64,000 bases of DNA from Acinetobacter sp. C32I (GCF_023702715.1 NZ_CP098480.1:1488001-1552000); one strand, 5' to 3'; numbered from the stretch's first letter, positions 36,584-46,177 are shown. Numbers and translations: made by a program. Notes: a model not told the origin generated them from the sequence alone.

Positions 36584-37762
36584 TCAGTGGTCTTGGTACT
36601 TACTGAGCATATTTTTAGCGGGATGCGAGGCTGGTAATAACTCCAATAAGCGTTCAGCCGCATCCACGGCTTCCGGACAATAAGCCAAATGCTTTAATAA
36701 AGCATCACTGCCCTGTGTCTGGAAAATCGCATGACTCAAACGAGATTCCAAACAATCTCGCCAAGCAGATAAAAATGGACTTTCGGTTTTCGCTAAAAAA
36801 ATGCCGGTATAGCCTTGCAGGGCTGTGTTGATATAACCCGCATCCAATGCTTGTTCCAGTTGCAGGAAATCCGCCTCAACAGGTACATTCAGACGATAAG
36901 GACGAGAACCAAGTAAATCGCCCAAGTGCTCTCTTAAATGTGACATCTCCGCTTTTAATGTCCCCATACTGACTTTGCGTTCCCCATACAAGGCCTGATG
37001 TAAATTCTCTAAATTCAACCCTTGTGGGCATAAAGCCAAAATTACCAAAATTTCAACTTGTCTCGGGCTTAAGCTTAAGTGCTTGCCATTGATCAAGACC
37101 TGTGCCGTATTAAAAGTACGGAGATACACATGTTGTTGCTGTAATTGTTGCACCGCCATTTGAATAATTGCGGCGCAGCGTTCGACGGCTAATAGACCTA
37201 AACTATTGTGGTTTTCCCATGTAGTAGATAAATCCACTACGCCTAAGACTTGTTTGGAGTATGGGTCTATGATCGGAGCAGCATAGCAAACCCAATCATG
37301 CACCGACGCCATATAGTGTTCATTGGAAAATACACAACTTGATTTCTGCGTCTTCAGCGAAAGTGCCAGTGCATTGGTGCCGACCAGTTCTTCCTGCCAT
37401 TGCCCACCTGCAACAAAATGGACACGTTCGGCAGCATTACGCATTTGAGTACAAGATGCTGTCCAAATAATGGTACTGCCGACATCGCCAACCGCAAGCA
37501 CCATCGCTGACTGCTCTGCAACATGCTTAAGGTCTTGTTGGCAAGCCTGCAATGCCAAGGCCAAAGAACCTGTCTGAGTCGAAACTTGATCGAGCAACGG
37601 TGCAGCTAAGCGTTCTTTAGGAATATCAGCGAGTGTAGAACGCTCCCATGAACTGGCAATACTCTGTTCCATTTTTTCGGCATGTTGTGGATTGAGGCTA
37701 CTTTGTGCCCTGAGTTGCTCAACCAATGTCCGCTGTTGCTGTAATTCCCTTTTTGTATGCAT
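36584..37762 (-). CDS. GAF-domain transcriptional regulator of the aldehyde/ethanolamine genes
   Basis: 392 residues. The N-terminal part resembles AcoR-type activators (SIASSWERS, then a GAF sensor at about 60-200 with GTNALALSLKT and CYAAPIIDPYSKQVLGVVDLS). Instead of the sigma-54 AAA+ domain it carries an OmpR/SARP-like winged helix (about 225-310, LSPRQVEILVILALCPQG) and a helical tail. It is divergent from exaC and near eat-eutBC, so control of ethanolamine or acetaldehyde use is inferred. The effector is not known. Confidence 0.82.
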   Translation of the reverse strand: MHTKRELQQQRTLVEQLRAQSSLNPQHAEKMEQSIASSWERSTLADIPKERLAAPLLDQVSTQTGSLALALQACQQDLKHVAEQSAMVLAVGDVGSTIIWTASCTQMRNAAERVHFVAGGQWQEELVGTNALALSLKTQKSSCVFSNEHYMASVHDWVCYAAPIIDPYSKQVLGVVDLSTTWENHNSLGLLAVERCAAIIQMAVQQLQQQHVYLRTFNTAQVLINGKHLSLSPRQVEILVILALCPQGLNLENLHQALYGERKVSMGTLKAEMSHLREHLGDLLGSRPYRLNVPVEADFLQLEQALDAGYINTALQGYTGIFLAKTESPFLSAWRDCLESRLSHAIFQTQGSDALLKHLAYCPEAVDAAERLLELLPASHPAKNMLSKYQDH

Positions 37763-37889
37763 TTGTAATTTCCCTATTCCCTTACATGCAATTCCAACCT
37801 TTTTCCAACCTTCAACGCGATAACGTCATTCTCAATAACGTACCCAGTACTTTATTTAAAAATATCACAACACATAAAGGAGTATGTAT

Positions 37890-39401
37890 ATGCGCTATGT
37901 TGATCCGAATCAATCTGGTTCAAAAATCCATTTTAAAGACCAATATGAAAACTTTATTGGTGGACAGTGGGTTGCCCCTGTTAAAGGAGTCTACTTCGAC
38001 AATATTTCTCCTGTCGATGGCAAAAGTTTTACTCGTATTCCACGCTCGAGTGCAGAAGATATTGAATTGGCGCTGGATGCCGCCCACAAAGCCAAGCAAG
38101 AATGGAATAAATCATCTCCAACCACACGATCTAATTTATTACTTAAAATTGCTGACCGTATGGAAGCCAATTTGGAAATGTTGGCGGTTGCTGAAACTTG
38201 GGATAATGGTAAACCTGTTCGTGAAACGCTGGCGGCTGATATCCCTTTGGCCATAGATCATTTCCGTTATTTTGCAGGCTGTATTCGCGCACAGGAAGGT
38301 GGCATTTCTGAGATAGATGAAGATACGATTGCCTATCATTTTCATGAACCGCTCGGCGTAGTTGGGCAAATCATCCCTTGGAACTTCCCAATCTTGATGG
38401 CGGCATGGAAACTGGCACCGGCATTGGCAGCGGGCAACTGCGTGGTGATCAAACCTGCGGAGCAAACCCCCGTTGGGATCTTATTGGTGGCTGAGCTGAT
38501 ACAAGACCTATTACCTGCTGGCGTACTCAATATCGTCAATGGTTATGGTGCCGAAGTTGGCCGCCCACTGGCAACCAGTCCACGTATTGCCAAAATTGCG
38601 TTTACTGGCTCAACCCAAGTTGGGCAATTGATCATGCAATATGCCACCGAAAACATCATTCCAGTGACTTTAGAGCTCGGTGGAAAATCACCGAATGTAT
38701 TCTTTGCCGATGTGATGGATCATGACGATGATTTTCTGGATAAAACCCTTGAAGGTTTTGCCATGTTTGCGCTGAATCAAGGTGAAGTCTGCACCTGCCC
38801 ATCGCGTGCCTTAATTCAGGAAAGTATTGCCGATCAGTTTATGGAAAAAGCCATCGAGCGTGTCAAGCGGATTAAGCTCGGACATCCACTTGATACCGAC
38901 ACCATGGTCGGTGCGCAAGCATCTTTAGAACAACAAGAGAAAATCCTGCGTTGTATTGATACAGGCCGACAAGAAGGTGCTGAAGTGCTATTGGGTGGTC
39001 ATGGTCGCCAAGAGGTCGGCAATGGATACTACATCGAACCGACCATCTTTAAAGGTCATAACCACATGCAAGTGTTTCAGGAAGAAATCTTTGGCCCTGT
39101 GCTATCGGTAACCACATTTAAGGACTTTGATGAAGCCATTCAGATTGCCAATGACACCATGTATGGCTTAGGTGCTGGAGTCTGGTCACGTTCATCACAT
39201 ACCGCCTATCGTGCAGGTCGTGCCATTGAAGCTGGGCGAGTTTGGACCAATTGTTATCACATCTACCCTGCCCATGCTGCATTTGGAGGCTATAAAAAGT
39301 CAGGTGTAGGCCGTGAAAATCACAAAATGATGCTCGACCACTATCAACAAACCAAAAATCTGTTGGTGAGCTATTCAACCAAAGCCATGGGCTTTTTCTA
39401 A
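37890..39401 (+). CDS. exaC: NAD-dependent acetaldehyde dehydrogenase (ExaC/AcoD type)
   Basis: 503 residues. Two in-frame ATGs lie at 37884 and 37890; AAGGAG is seven bases before the second, which is chosen. ALDH motifs: [29 protein letters not shown] and the catalytic Cys in [11 protein letters not shown], the latter typical of the ExaC/AcoD group that oxidises acetaldehyde to acetate. It forms a unit with the ethanolamine genes downstream in which the ammonia-lyase makes acetaldehyde. Its promoter region is shared with the divergent GAF regulator. Confidence 0.9.
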   Translation: MRYVDPNQSGSKIHFKDQYENFIGGQWVAPVKGVYFDNISPVDGKSFTRIPRSSAEDIELALDAAHKAKQEWNKSSPTTRSNLLLKIADRMEANLEMLAVAETWDNGKPVRETLAADIPLAIDHFRYFAGCIRAQEGGISEIDEDTIAYHFHEPLGVVGQIIPWNFPILMAAWKLAPALAAGNCVVIKPAEQTPVGILLVAELIQDLLPAGVLNIVNGYGAEVGRPLATSPRIAKIAFTGSTQVGQLIMQYATENIIPVTLELGGKSPNVFFADVMDHDDDFLDKTLEGFAMFALNQGEVCTCPSRALIQESIADQFMEKAIERVKRIKLGHPLDTDTMVGAQASLEQQEKILRCIDTGRQEGAEVLLGGHGRQEVGNGYYIEPTIFKGHNHMQVFQEEIFGPVLSVTTFKDFDEAIQIANDTMYGLGAGVWSRSSHTAYRAGRAIEAGRVWTNCYHIYPAHAAFGGYKKSGVGRENHKMMLDHYQQTKNLLVSYSTKAMGFF

Positions 39402-39421
39402 GTCGATAGAAGGATCAAATA

Positions 39422-39453
39422 CTGTATAAGCCTTGCGACATCGGCTTATACAG
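39422..39453. terminator. Hairpin after exaC
   Basis: CTGTATAAGCC (39422-39432), a 10-base loop and its complement (39443-39453), then a short CCTTTAACC. The T run is weak, so it may only attenuate before eat. The remaining 39454-39608 is presumably the eat promoter region. Confidence 0.65.
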
Positions 39454-39608
39454 CCTTTAACCATAATGTGCTGATGACTCAATAAACACCGTATTTTCTC
39501 AATTAAACTGGATCAAGCAATCAAATAAAAATTTAATTTTGGCACAAGGTGTGCAACATCGGCATTGCTTTTGCATCTTGCTGATGAGACCCATACACGG
39601 AGCTTTGT

Positions 39609-41039
39609 ATGAACAATCAAGAACCTATTTCTGCACTTTCAGCATCTGCAACCTCTTCTGAAGATTATTTTGCCCAAAGAAAACTCAAGCAAGGTGCCGT
39701 GGGCTGGTTATTACTGATCGGCTTAGGGGTCGCCTATGTCATTTCAGGTGATTTCGCTGGCTGGAATTTTGGTATCGCTCAAGGGGGTTGGGGTGGCATG
39801 TTTGTTGCCACCACAGTCGTTGCCGTGATGTATCTCTGCCTATGTCTTGCCATGTCTGAAATGGCAACTATGCTGCCAACAGCGGGTGGCGGCTATAGTT
39901 TTGCCCGTATCGCATTTGGCCCACTCGGTGGTTATTTAACAGGTACCGCGATTCTGATTGAGTATGCGATTGCACCTGCCGCCATTGCGGTCTTTATTGG
40001 GGCCTATTGTGAATCTCTATTCGGTATTGGTGGTTGGCAAGTTTATTTAGCTTGTTATCTGATTTTTATGGGGATCCACCTGAAAGGTGCTGGTGAAGCA
40101 CTTAAGATTATGTTTGCCATCACCTTGGTTGCAGCGATTGCACTGGCTGTTTTTATCGTTGCGATGTTGCCTCATTTTAATTCTCAGAATTTGTTTGATA
40201 TTGCTGCCGGGCAACAATTTGGCGCAAGCAGCTTTTTACCCTATGGCTATTTAGGCATTTGGGCAGCGGTTCCCTATGCGATTTGGTTTTTCTTGGCTGT
40301 TGAAGGTGTACCTTTAGCTGCTGAAGAAGCCAAAGACCCTGCCAAATCACTACCACGCGGATTGATTGGTGCGATGTTAATTTTAACCGCTTTTGCCCTA
40401 CTGATTCTATTTTTAGGCGCAGGTGCAGCCGGTGCCAGTACCCTACAAAACTCCAGTGCGCCCTTGGTCGATGCGCTCGTCAAAGTCTATGGACAAGGCA
40501 CATGGCTGGCGAACTTTGTCAATTTTGTCGGTCTTGCGGGGCTCATCGCCAGTTTCTTTTCAATTATCTATGCCTATTCACGCCAGATTTTTGCACTCTC
40601 CCGTGCCGGCTATTTACCCACATCGCTGTCATTGACCAACAAAAATCACGCCCCTTATTTAGCCATTATTATTCCTGGCATCATTGGCTTCTTCTTGTCC
40701 TTAAGTAAAGAAGGCGATTTACTGATTTTAATTGCAGTCTTCGGTGCGACCATTTCTTATGTCTTGATGATGCTCTCGCATATTAAGCTACGCGTATCTC
40801 GCCCCTTAATGCACCGTCCTTATAAAACACCTGGTGGTATCGTCACCTCGAGCATTGCCTTAATTTTAGCTGCCACCGCAGTTGTTGCAGGTTTTCTGGT
40901 CAATCCTAAAGTGTGGTGTATTGCAGCAGGCATTTATATGGTCTTTATTGCCTATTTTATCTTTTACAGCCGTCATCAACTCATACAAGGGACGCCAGAA
41001 GAAGAGTTTGCCCAAATCACGGCAGATGAAAAGCAATAA
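39609..41039 (+). CDS. eat: Ethanolamine permease (APC superfamily)
   Basis: 476 residues, about twelve membrane helices. Helix 1 has GVAYVISGDFAGWNFGIAQGG, typical of ethanolamine permeases, and SEMATMLPTAGGGYSFARIAFGPLGGY follows. The family couples ethanolamine uptake to a proton or cation. It is placed 24 bp before eutB, in one operon. GGAG lies six bases before ATG 39609. Other amino-acid permeases of the APC group are a less likely alternative because of the eutBC partners. Confidence 0.92.
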   Translation: MNNQEPISALSASATSSEDYFAQRKLKQGAVGWLLLIGLGVAYVISGDFAGWNFGIAQGGWGGMFVATTVVAVMYLCLCLAMSEMATMLPTAGGGYSFARIAFGPLGGYLTGTAILIEYAIAPAAIAVFIGAYCESLFGIGGWQVYLACYLIFMGIHLKGAGEALKIMFAITLVAAIALAVFIVAMLPHFNSQNLFDIAAGQQFGASSFLPYGYLGIWAAVPYAIWFFLAVEGVPLAAEEAKDPAKSLPRGLIGAMLILTAFALLILFLGAGAAGASTLQNSSAPLVDALVKVYGQGTWLANFVNFVGLAGLIASFFSIIYAYSRQIFALSRAGYLPTSLSLTNKNHAPYLAIIIPGIIGFFLSLSKEGDLLILIAVFGATISYVLMMLSHIKLRVSRPLMHRPYKTPGGIVTSSIALILAATAVVAGFLVNPKVWCIAAGIYMVFIAYFIFYSRHQLIQGTPEEEFAQITADEKQ

Positions 41040-41062
41040 CCAGAAAGATTAAGGAGAAGATC

Positions 41063-42448
41063 ATGCGTTACCGTCAAATCGTGGCCCAACAACACTATCA
41101 GTTTGCCGATCTTAAAACCTTGATGGCAAAAGCAACCCCTTTGCGTTCTGGTGATCAACTGGCGGGTGTTGCTGCACAAGATGCAACTGAACGTGTTGCT
41201 GCACAAATTACACTGGCAGATGTGCCGTTAAAAAACTTTTTAAATGAAACGCTAGTCGATTACGAAACCGATGAAATTACCCGTCTGATTATTGATGAAC
41301 ATCGCGCTGATCTGTTTGCACCAATTGCGCATTTTACGGTGGGTGATTTCCGTAACTGGTTACTCAGTGAAGATGCCACCACCGAAAAGCTACAACAGCT
41401 TGCAGCGGGTTTAACCCCAGAAATGGTTGCCGCTGTGAGTAAAATCATGCGCAATCAAGACCTGATTTATGTTGCAAGTAAATGTGAGGTCATTACCCAG
41501 TTTCGCAATACTATCGGTTTAAAAGGACATTTATCCACACGGTTACAACCCAATCATCCGACCGATGATGTACTGGGTATTTCCGCCAGTATTTTGGATG
41601 GTTTGATGTATGGCAATGGCGATGCAGTGATCGGGATTAACCCAGCAACAGACAATCTGCATAATTTATCAGAGCTGCTAAAACTGATTGACCATGTTAT
41701 TCAAGAATATCAAATCCCGACCCAGTCTTGTGTTCTGACCCATATCAGTTCAGGCATTCAACTGGCAGAAAAGAATGTTCCAATTGACCTGATGTTTCAA
41801 TCTATTGCAGGTACACAAAAAGCCAATGAAGGTTTTGGTATTTCACTTCAAATGCTACAAGAAGGTTATGAAGCAACGCTGTCTTTAAACCGCGGTACGC
41901 TTGGTAACAATGTGATGTATTTTGAAACGGGTCAAGGTAGTGCCCTGTCGAGTAATGCACATCACGGCGTCGATCAACAAACCATCGAAGCACGTGCCTA
42001 TGCTGTGGCGCGCAAATACAAGCCTTTATTGGTCAATACCGTGGTCGGCTTTATTGGCCCTGAATATCTCTACGACGGAAAACAAATTATTCGCGCAGGC
42101 TTAGAAGATCATTTCTGTGGCAAGTTGCTCGGTCTGCCAATGGGCTGCGATATTTGCTATACCAATCATGCAGATGCCGATCAGAACGATATGGATGTGC
42201 TGCTGACCTTATTTGGTACAGCAGGCATTAATTTTATTATGGGTATTCCGGGTTCGGATGATGTGATGTTGAATTATCAAACCACCTCTTTTCATGATGC
42301 ACTATACCTCAGACAACTGCTTGGGCTACAGCCTGCTCCTGAGTTTTCACTCTGGTTAGAACAACAAGGCATTTTAAAACAGCAGCAGCAACAGATTCAT
42401 TGGGCAGAGCAAATGCCCGCTCAATTCTCCAGATTATTGATGCATTAA
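41063..42448 (+). CDS. eutB: Ethanolamine ammonia-lyase large subunit EutB
   Basis: 461 residues, full-length TIM-barrel subunit that holds substrate and the radical chemistry. Family segments seen: LQPNHPTDDVLGISASILDG-like stretch, GIQLAEKNVPIDLMFQSIAG, YFETGQGSALSSNAHHGVDQ and the C-terminal GIPGSDDVMLNYQTTS. With EutC it converts ethanolamine to acetaldehyde and ammonia using adenosylcobalamin. AAGGAG sits in front of the ATG. No B12 synthesis or reactivase (eutA) gene is in the window. Confidence 0.97.
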   Translation: MRYRQIVAQQHYQFADLKTLMAKATPLRSGDQLAGVAAQDATERVAAQITLADVPLKNFLNETLVDYETDEITRLIIDEHRADLFAPIAHFTVGDFRNWLLSEDATTEKLQQLAAGLTPEMVAAVSKIMRNQDLIYVASKCEVITQFRNTIGLKGHLSTRLQPNHPTDDVLGISASILDGLMYGNGDAVIGINPATDNLHNLSELLKLIDHVIQEYQIPTQSCVLTHISSGIQLAEKNVPIDLMFQSIAGTQKANEGFGISLQMLQEGYEATLSLNRGTLGNNVMYFETGQGSALSSNAHHGVDQQTIEARAYAVARKYKPLLVNTVVGFIGPEYLYDGKQIIRAGLEDHFCGKLLGLPMGCDICYTNHADADQNDMDVLLTLFGTAGINFIMGIPGSDDVMLNYQTTSFHDALYLRQLLGLQPAPEFSLWLEQQGILKQQQQQIHWAEQMPAQFSRLLMH

Positions 42449-42458
42449 GGAGAATCAA

Positions 42459-43271
42459 ATGAAACTTTCTAAAGACATTCAATTTCCTGCACAGGCGCAT
42501 CAAGACCAGTGGGAAACACTGAAACAGTTTACTGATGCCCGTATTGCCATTGGACGTGCAGGATGCAGCATTCCAACCCATGCATTACTTGATTTCCAAC
42601 TCAGTCATGCCCAAGCCAAAGATGCGGTCTTTCAATCACTGAATGTCACCCATCTGCAAGAACAGCTACAAAAACTAGGTTTAAACCCAATCCATGTACA
42701 AAGTCAGGCTGAACATAAAGAGCTGTATTTGAAGCGACCTGATTTAGGACGTTTACTTTCAACCGATTCGACACAACAGCTTCAGCAAATGCAAAAAGCG
42801 TCGCAGGCTTATGATGTCTGTATTGTGATTGGTGATGGTTTATCAGCCCGTGCCATTGAAGAAAATGCACTGCCTTTTATACAGGCACTGATCCAGCCTT
42901 TTGCAGAACAACAGTGGTCTTTAGCCCCAATTGTAATTGCCACAGGCAGCCGTGTTGCTTTGGGCGACGAAATTGCTGAAATTTTTCAGGCTCGTATGTT
43001 GATTATGCTGATCGGTGAACGTCCTGGTCTCAGTTCTCCTGACAGTATGGGACTCTACTACACATGGAAAGCGCACAGCGGTTGCCTAGATTCACAACGT
43101 AACTGTATTTCCAATATTCGTCCTGCAGGATTAAGTACGCCGATTGCCACACAACGCTTATTGGCTTTAATGCATAACTCCAAACGACTGGGCTTATCTG
43201 GTGTCGATTTAAAGGATGAACATGTGGTTCCAACTATTGAAGAACATCATCAACGCAGATTGCTTTTTTAA
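42459..43271 (+). CDS. eutC: Ethanolamine ammonia-lyase small subunit EutC
   Basis: 270 residues, with the family end GERPGLSSPDSMGLYYTWKA and CISNIRPAGLS and the core VIGDGLSARAIEENALPF. It binds the cobalamin cofactor together with EutB. The start follows the EutB stop by 10 bp with AAGGAG ahead, so the two subunits are co-translated. No microcompartment shell genes (eutS, M, N, L, K) are near, so acetaldehyde is handled by the ExaC-type dehydrogenase in the cytoplasm. Confidence 0.96.
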   Translation: MKLSKDIQFPAQAHQDQWETLKQFTDARIAIGRAGCSIPTHALLDFQLSHAQAKDAVFQSLNVTHLQEQLQKLGLNPIHVQSQAEHKELYLKRPDLGRLLSTDSTQQLQQMQKASQAYDVCIVIGDGLSARAIEENALPFIQALIQPFAEQQWSLAPIVIATGSRVALGDEIAEIFQARMLIMLIGERPGLSSPDSMGLYYTWKAHSGCLDSQRNCISNIRPAGLSTPIATQRLLALMHNSKRLGLSGVDLKDEHVVPTIEEHHQRRLLF

Positions 43272-43279
43272 CTGAGCAA

Positions 43280-43310
43280 TTGGACAGCCCTATTTTCCAG
43301 CGCTGTCCAA
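43280..43310 (+). terminator. Terminator after eutC
   Basis: TTGGACAGC (43280-43288) and GCTGTCCAA (43302-43310) pair around a 13-base loop. No strong T tract follows, so termination may be partial. Confidence 0.6.
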
Positions 43311-43385
43311 AAAGCATAAGGTCAACACATCGGTCTTAAAAATGATTTAAGATACAACATAATTTTTATTCATTGGTACTCGGTC

Positions 43386-44096
43386 ATGCCCCTCGCTTCT
43401 CATCTAAAAACCGTTTACGCCATTCAGCATCTTGCTTTTGAAGACCTTGGTTCATTAGAAGATATTTTTTATCAGTTGGGTTTTCGCGTCCGTTATTTTG
43501 AAGCGGGTGTGGATGATCTGAGTCCCGCACTTAATTATGAGGGCTTAACGATAATTCTCGGTGGCCCAATCGGCGTCTATGAAACCGAGGACTACCCGTT
43601 TTTAGTGGATGAAATTGAGGGTTTAAAACAACGCTTAAAAGCCAATAAACCCACCATTGGCATTTGTTTGGGCGCACAGCTGATTGCACATGCACTGGGG
43701 GCAAAAGTCTATGCTGGACATCAAAAAGAGATTGGTTGGAGCAAATTAGACATTAAAGTGCTTGAGACGAATCCCTTAGCCGCATTAGAAAATGTCGAAG
43801 TGCTGCACTGGCACGGCGACACTTTTGATTTACCTGAAAATAGTAGCTTATTGGCAAGTTCGGCAATCTATCCAAATCAAGCTTTTTCTGTCGGCAATAA
43901 CATCTTGGCCTTGCAGTTCCATCTTGAAATCGCTGAAGAAAATTTTGAAAAATGGCTCATTGGCCATACCTGTGAAATACGTCATGCAGGTTTATCCATT
44001 CCTCAATTACGCCAAGATAATCAGGCTTATGCAGCACAGTTGGAGCAACAGTGCCGACTGGTCATTCAAACGTTCTTAGACCATCTGAATGTTTAA
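43386..44096 (+). CDS. Class I glutamine amidotransferase (GuaA-like)
   Basis: 236 residues. The nucleophile Cys lies in GICLGAQLIAHALG, the His-Glu pair in LQFHLEI, and LGGPIGVYETEDYPFL is a family stretch. This is a free-standing class I glutaminase domain that may transfer ammonia to an unknown acceptor; homologs are commonly annotated as GMP synthase-like amidotransferases. It is a single gene with its own downstream terminator, 114 bp after eutC. No specific pathway can be assigned. Confidence 0.85.
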   Translation: MPLASHLKTVYAIQHLAFEDLGSLEDIFYQLGFRVRYFEAGVDDLSPALNYEGLTIILGGPIGVYETEDYPFLVDEIEGLKQRLKANKPTIGICLGAQLIAHALGAKVYAGHQKEIGWSKLDIKVLETNPLAALENVEVLHWHGDTFDLPENSSLLASSAIYPNQAFSVGNNILALQFHLEIAEENFEKWLIGHTCEIRHAGLSIPQLRQDNQAYAAQLEQQCRLVIQTFLDHLNV

Positions 44097-44119
44097 AGCT
44101 TGCTATTTTAGAATTGAAA

Positions 44120-44151
44120 AAAAAGCCCAACATTAAATCGCTGGGCTTTTT
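44120..44151. terminator. Bidirectional terminator between the amidotransferase and DUF1330 genes
   Basis: AAAAAGCCCA (44120-44129) and TGGGCTTTTT (44142-44151) form a stem ending in A and T runs on the two strands. It serves convergent genes. Confidence 0.88.
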
Positions 44152-44185
44152 CGATGGTTCATCTATAAGCTCTGTTGCACCAATA

Positions 44186-44611
44186 TTAAAGCTGTATTGT
44201 TGTCTGCATTGGCAGCAATCGAGAATCTTGAATTGCTGCAATACGATGTCCATTTCCCTTCATGCATTCTGGGTTCTGTGCAAACGACATAAAGCTGTCA
44301 ATGGATGTTTGTTTTACCAACATCACAATGTCCCAATACTCATCAGAAGGGCCGATAAAAAATTCACCTGCATTGGCAAGCAATAAAATATCGCCACCCG
44401 TTTGCTGTAGAAATGGATGTGTATGGTCGATATAGCGCTGAAAAGCCTCTCGCCCTGTAATTGGGGTTGCTGGTGCTAAATCTGGACAATCTGAATAATC
44501 CGCCACTTGCTTCAATCGAAGTAAGTTCAACATGACGACCTCCCCTTGAAGATGTCGCTTAAATAAACGAATCCCATCCTCTTGGGTTGGGAAAATATAC
44601 GCGTCTTTCAT
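44186..44611 (-). CDS. DUF1330-type small protein
   Basis: 141 residues with an alpha/beta barrel-like pattern. VVMLNLLRLK at about residue 25 and GGDILLLANAGEFFIGP follow the DUF1330 dimeric ferredoxin-like fold. There is no signal peptide. It begins 12 bp after the MarR-family gene and reads in the same direction, so both share the promoter at the large palindrome. DUF1330 members have no agreed function; a link to oxidative or aromatic compound stress via MarR is speculative. Confidence 0.78.
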   Translation of the reverse strand: MKDAYIFPTQEDGIRLFKRHLQGEVVMLNLLRLKQVADYSDCPDLAPATPITGREAFQRYIDHTHPFLQQTGGDILLLANAGEFFIGPSDEYWDIVMLVKQTSIDSFMSFAQNPECMKGNGHRIAAIQDSRLLPMQTTIQL

Positions 44612-44623
44612 TTTTCCTCCCCT

Positions 44624-45037
44624 TTAAACTTTTAATTTATTTAACAAAAGCTGTAGCGTCTTGATTTCCTCTTGATTGAATAATGCAAAGATAGAATCAA
44701 CCGTATGCTCGACCGTCGTGATCGCATTGCTGAGAAGTTCTTGGCCACTTGCACTCAGTACAACAAAGCTTTGTCTTGCATCACGTGGATGAACCGTCTT
44801 TACGATCAGTCCAGTTTTTTCCATAGGTTGCAACACTCTGGTGACACCAGAAGCTGTTAGTGCAACTTTATGGGCCAATGAGATTCGATTTAATCCCACC
44901 TCAGGCACCAGACCAAGGTGATACATCAGAATGAATTCCGTCAGATTAATTCCGTGTACGCTAAGCGCCAGATCAAGTTTTTTACTCAATAAAGAACCAA
45001 CAAGGTGTTGATCCAGTAATAATTCAAGCTTATTCAT
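44624..45037 (-). CDS. MarR-family transcriptional regulator
   Basis: 137 residues from ATG 45037 (a TTG at 45049 is rejected). The winged helix is visible in RISLAHKVALTASGVTRVLQPMEKTGLI followed by the wing HPRDARQSFVVLSASGQELL, a standard MarR core, with helices for dimerisation at both ends. It is divergent from the hydrolase gene, with a perfect 52-bp inverted repeat in the 89-bp gap. Expected behaviour: dimeric repressor released by a small phenolic or oxidant. The ligand is unknown. Confidence 0.88.
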   Translation of the reverse strand: MNKLELLLDQHLVGSLLSKKLDLALSVHGINLTEFILMYHLGLVPEVGLNRISLAHKVALTASGVTRVLQPMEKTGLIVKTVHPRDARQSFVVLSASGQELLSNAITTVEHTVDSIFALFNQEEIKTLQLLLNKLKV

Positions 45038-45054
45038 AACCAATTTCAATACCG

Positions 45055-45106
45055 ATACAATGCTTGCAATATACTTGATAACTCAAGTATATTGCAAGCA
45101 TTGTAT
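45055..45106. promoter_or_regulatory. Perfect 52-bp palindrome, probable MarR operator
   Basis: Two identical 24-bp arms (45055-45078 and 45083-45106, reverse complement) around the 4-base centre TAAC. The inner 20 bp, ATACTTGATAACTCAAGTAT (45071-45090), has the size of one MarR-dimer site; the outer parts could hold further dimers. It fills most of the gap between the MarR gene and the divergent hydrolase gene, and so overlaps both promoters. Confidence 0.9.
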
Positions 45107-45126
45107 TTTACTTTTTGAGATGAAGC

Positions 45127-46089
45127 ATGAATGAGGTCTCTATAAATACTCTCTATCTCCACTACGATATCTTTGGCGCTGAGCATGAAAATACCATTCT
45201 ATTAATTTCAGGATTAGGTACTCAGATGATTCATTGGCGTGATTTATTCTGTCAAATGCTTGCTCAAAGAGGCTTTCGAGTCATTCGGTTTGATAATCGA
45301 GATGTTGGCTTGTCAACACATTTGCATGATCAACCCGCTCCAGAGTTGAGTGATCTGATCCATGCCACCCAAAATGGCGAGAACATCAAGATTGCTTATA
45401 CGCTTCACGATATGGTTGAAGATACAGTGGGATTACTTGATGCTTTAGCAATTGATCAAGTCCACATTATTGGACGCTCTATGGGTGGGATGATTGCCCA
45501 ACTGATGGCAAGTACTTACCCTAAAAGAGTCAAGAGCTTGATATCCATTATGTCGAGTACAGGAAACCCAGCGCTTCCAAGTGCCCAAGCTGATGTTATG
45601 GCGCTGCTCACCTGCCCCAGTCCAGATCCACATTTGAATAAAACTGATTTTTTTCTGCATAAACTGCATTTTGCAAAATATATCTCGAGCCCTCGATTTA
45701 GTTTTGACGAAAATGCATATTTAAAACTTATTTCGGAGGAATATGACCGCAATTACGATCCAGATGGACTAAAAAGGCAAATTGCTGCAATTGCAGCAAC
45801 CGGTGATATTCGCTCATACCTCGCCTGCATCATTGCCCCGACACTGGTGATTCATGGCACAGAGGATTTATTAATCCCGATTGCATGCGGCCAAGATAGC
45901 GCAAAATCTATTTCTGGCGCAAAGCTGTTAACAATTGAGGGTATGGGACATGATTTGCCAACAGATCTCTATCAATTCATCATCGATGCGATTGCTGCCC
46001 ACATCCAACAAGCAAGCAAGGCATCACCAAGATCAGTAACAAACCGACCGACCAACAATCGCACAATGCGATACACCGATTTAAAATAA
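45127..46089 (+). CDS. Alpha/beta hydrolase controlled by the adjacent MarR regulator
   Basis: 320 residues. Motifs: LISGLGTQMIHW at the oxyanion strand, RFDNRDVGLS, the nucleophile elbow GRSMGGMIAQ, catalytic Asp in HGTEDLLIP and His in GMGHDLP. This is the pattern of the TAP/aclacinomycin methylesterase-like hydrolase group. The C-terminus has a short basic tail. Divergent from the MarR gene, it is the likely regulated target and may act on the ligand that lifts repression. Substrate unknown. Confidence 0.86.
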   Translation: MNEVSINTLYLHYDIFGAEHENTILLISGLGTQMIHWRDLFCQMLAQRGFRVIRFDNRDVGLSTHLHDQPAPELSDLIHATQNGENIKIAYTLHDMVEDTVGLLDALAIDQVHIIGRSMGGMIAQLMASTYPKRVKSLISIMSSTGNPALPSAQADVMALLTCPSPDPHLNKTDFFLHKLHFAKYISSPRFSFDENAYLKLISEEYDRNYDPDGLKRQIAAIAATGDIRSYLACIIAPTLVIHGTEDLLIPIACGQDSAKSISGAKLLTIEGMGHDLPTDLYQFIIDAIAAHIQQASKASPRSVTNRPTNNRTMRYTDLK

Positions 46090-46120
46090 AATGCTTAAAA
46101 AAACCATTAGCAGCAGAAAT

Positions 46121-46152
46121 AAAAAGCCGATTTGAAAACAAATCGGCTTTTT
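46121..46152. terminator. Bidirectional terminator between hydrolase and glnS
   Basis: AAAAAGCCGATTTG, an AAAA loop and the exact complement. The convergent genes on both sides use the same stem. Confidence 0.92.
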
Positions 46153-46177
46153 AAGATCAAAACAATAAATTCAAAAC

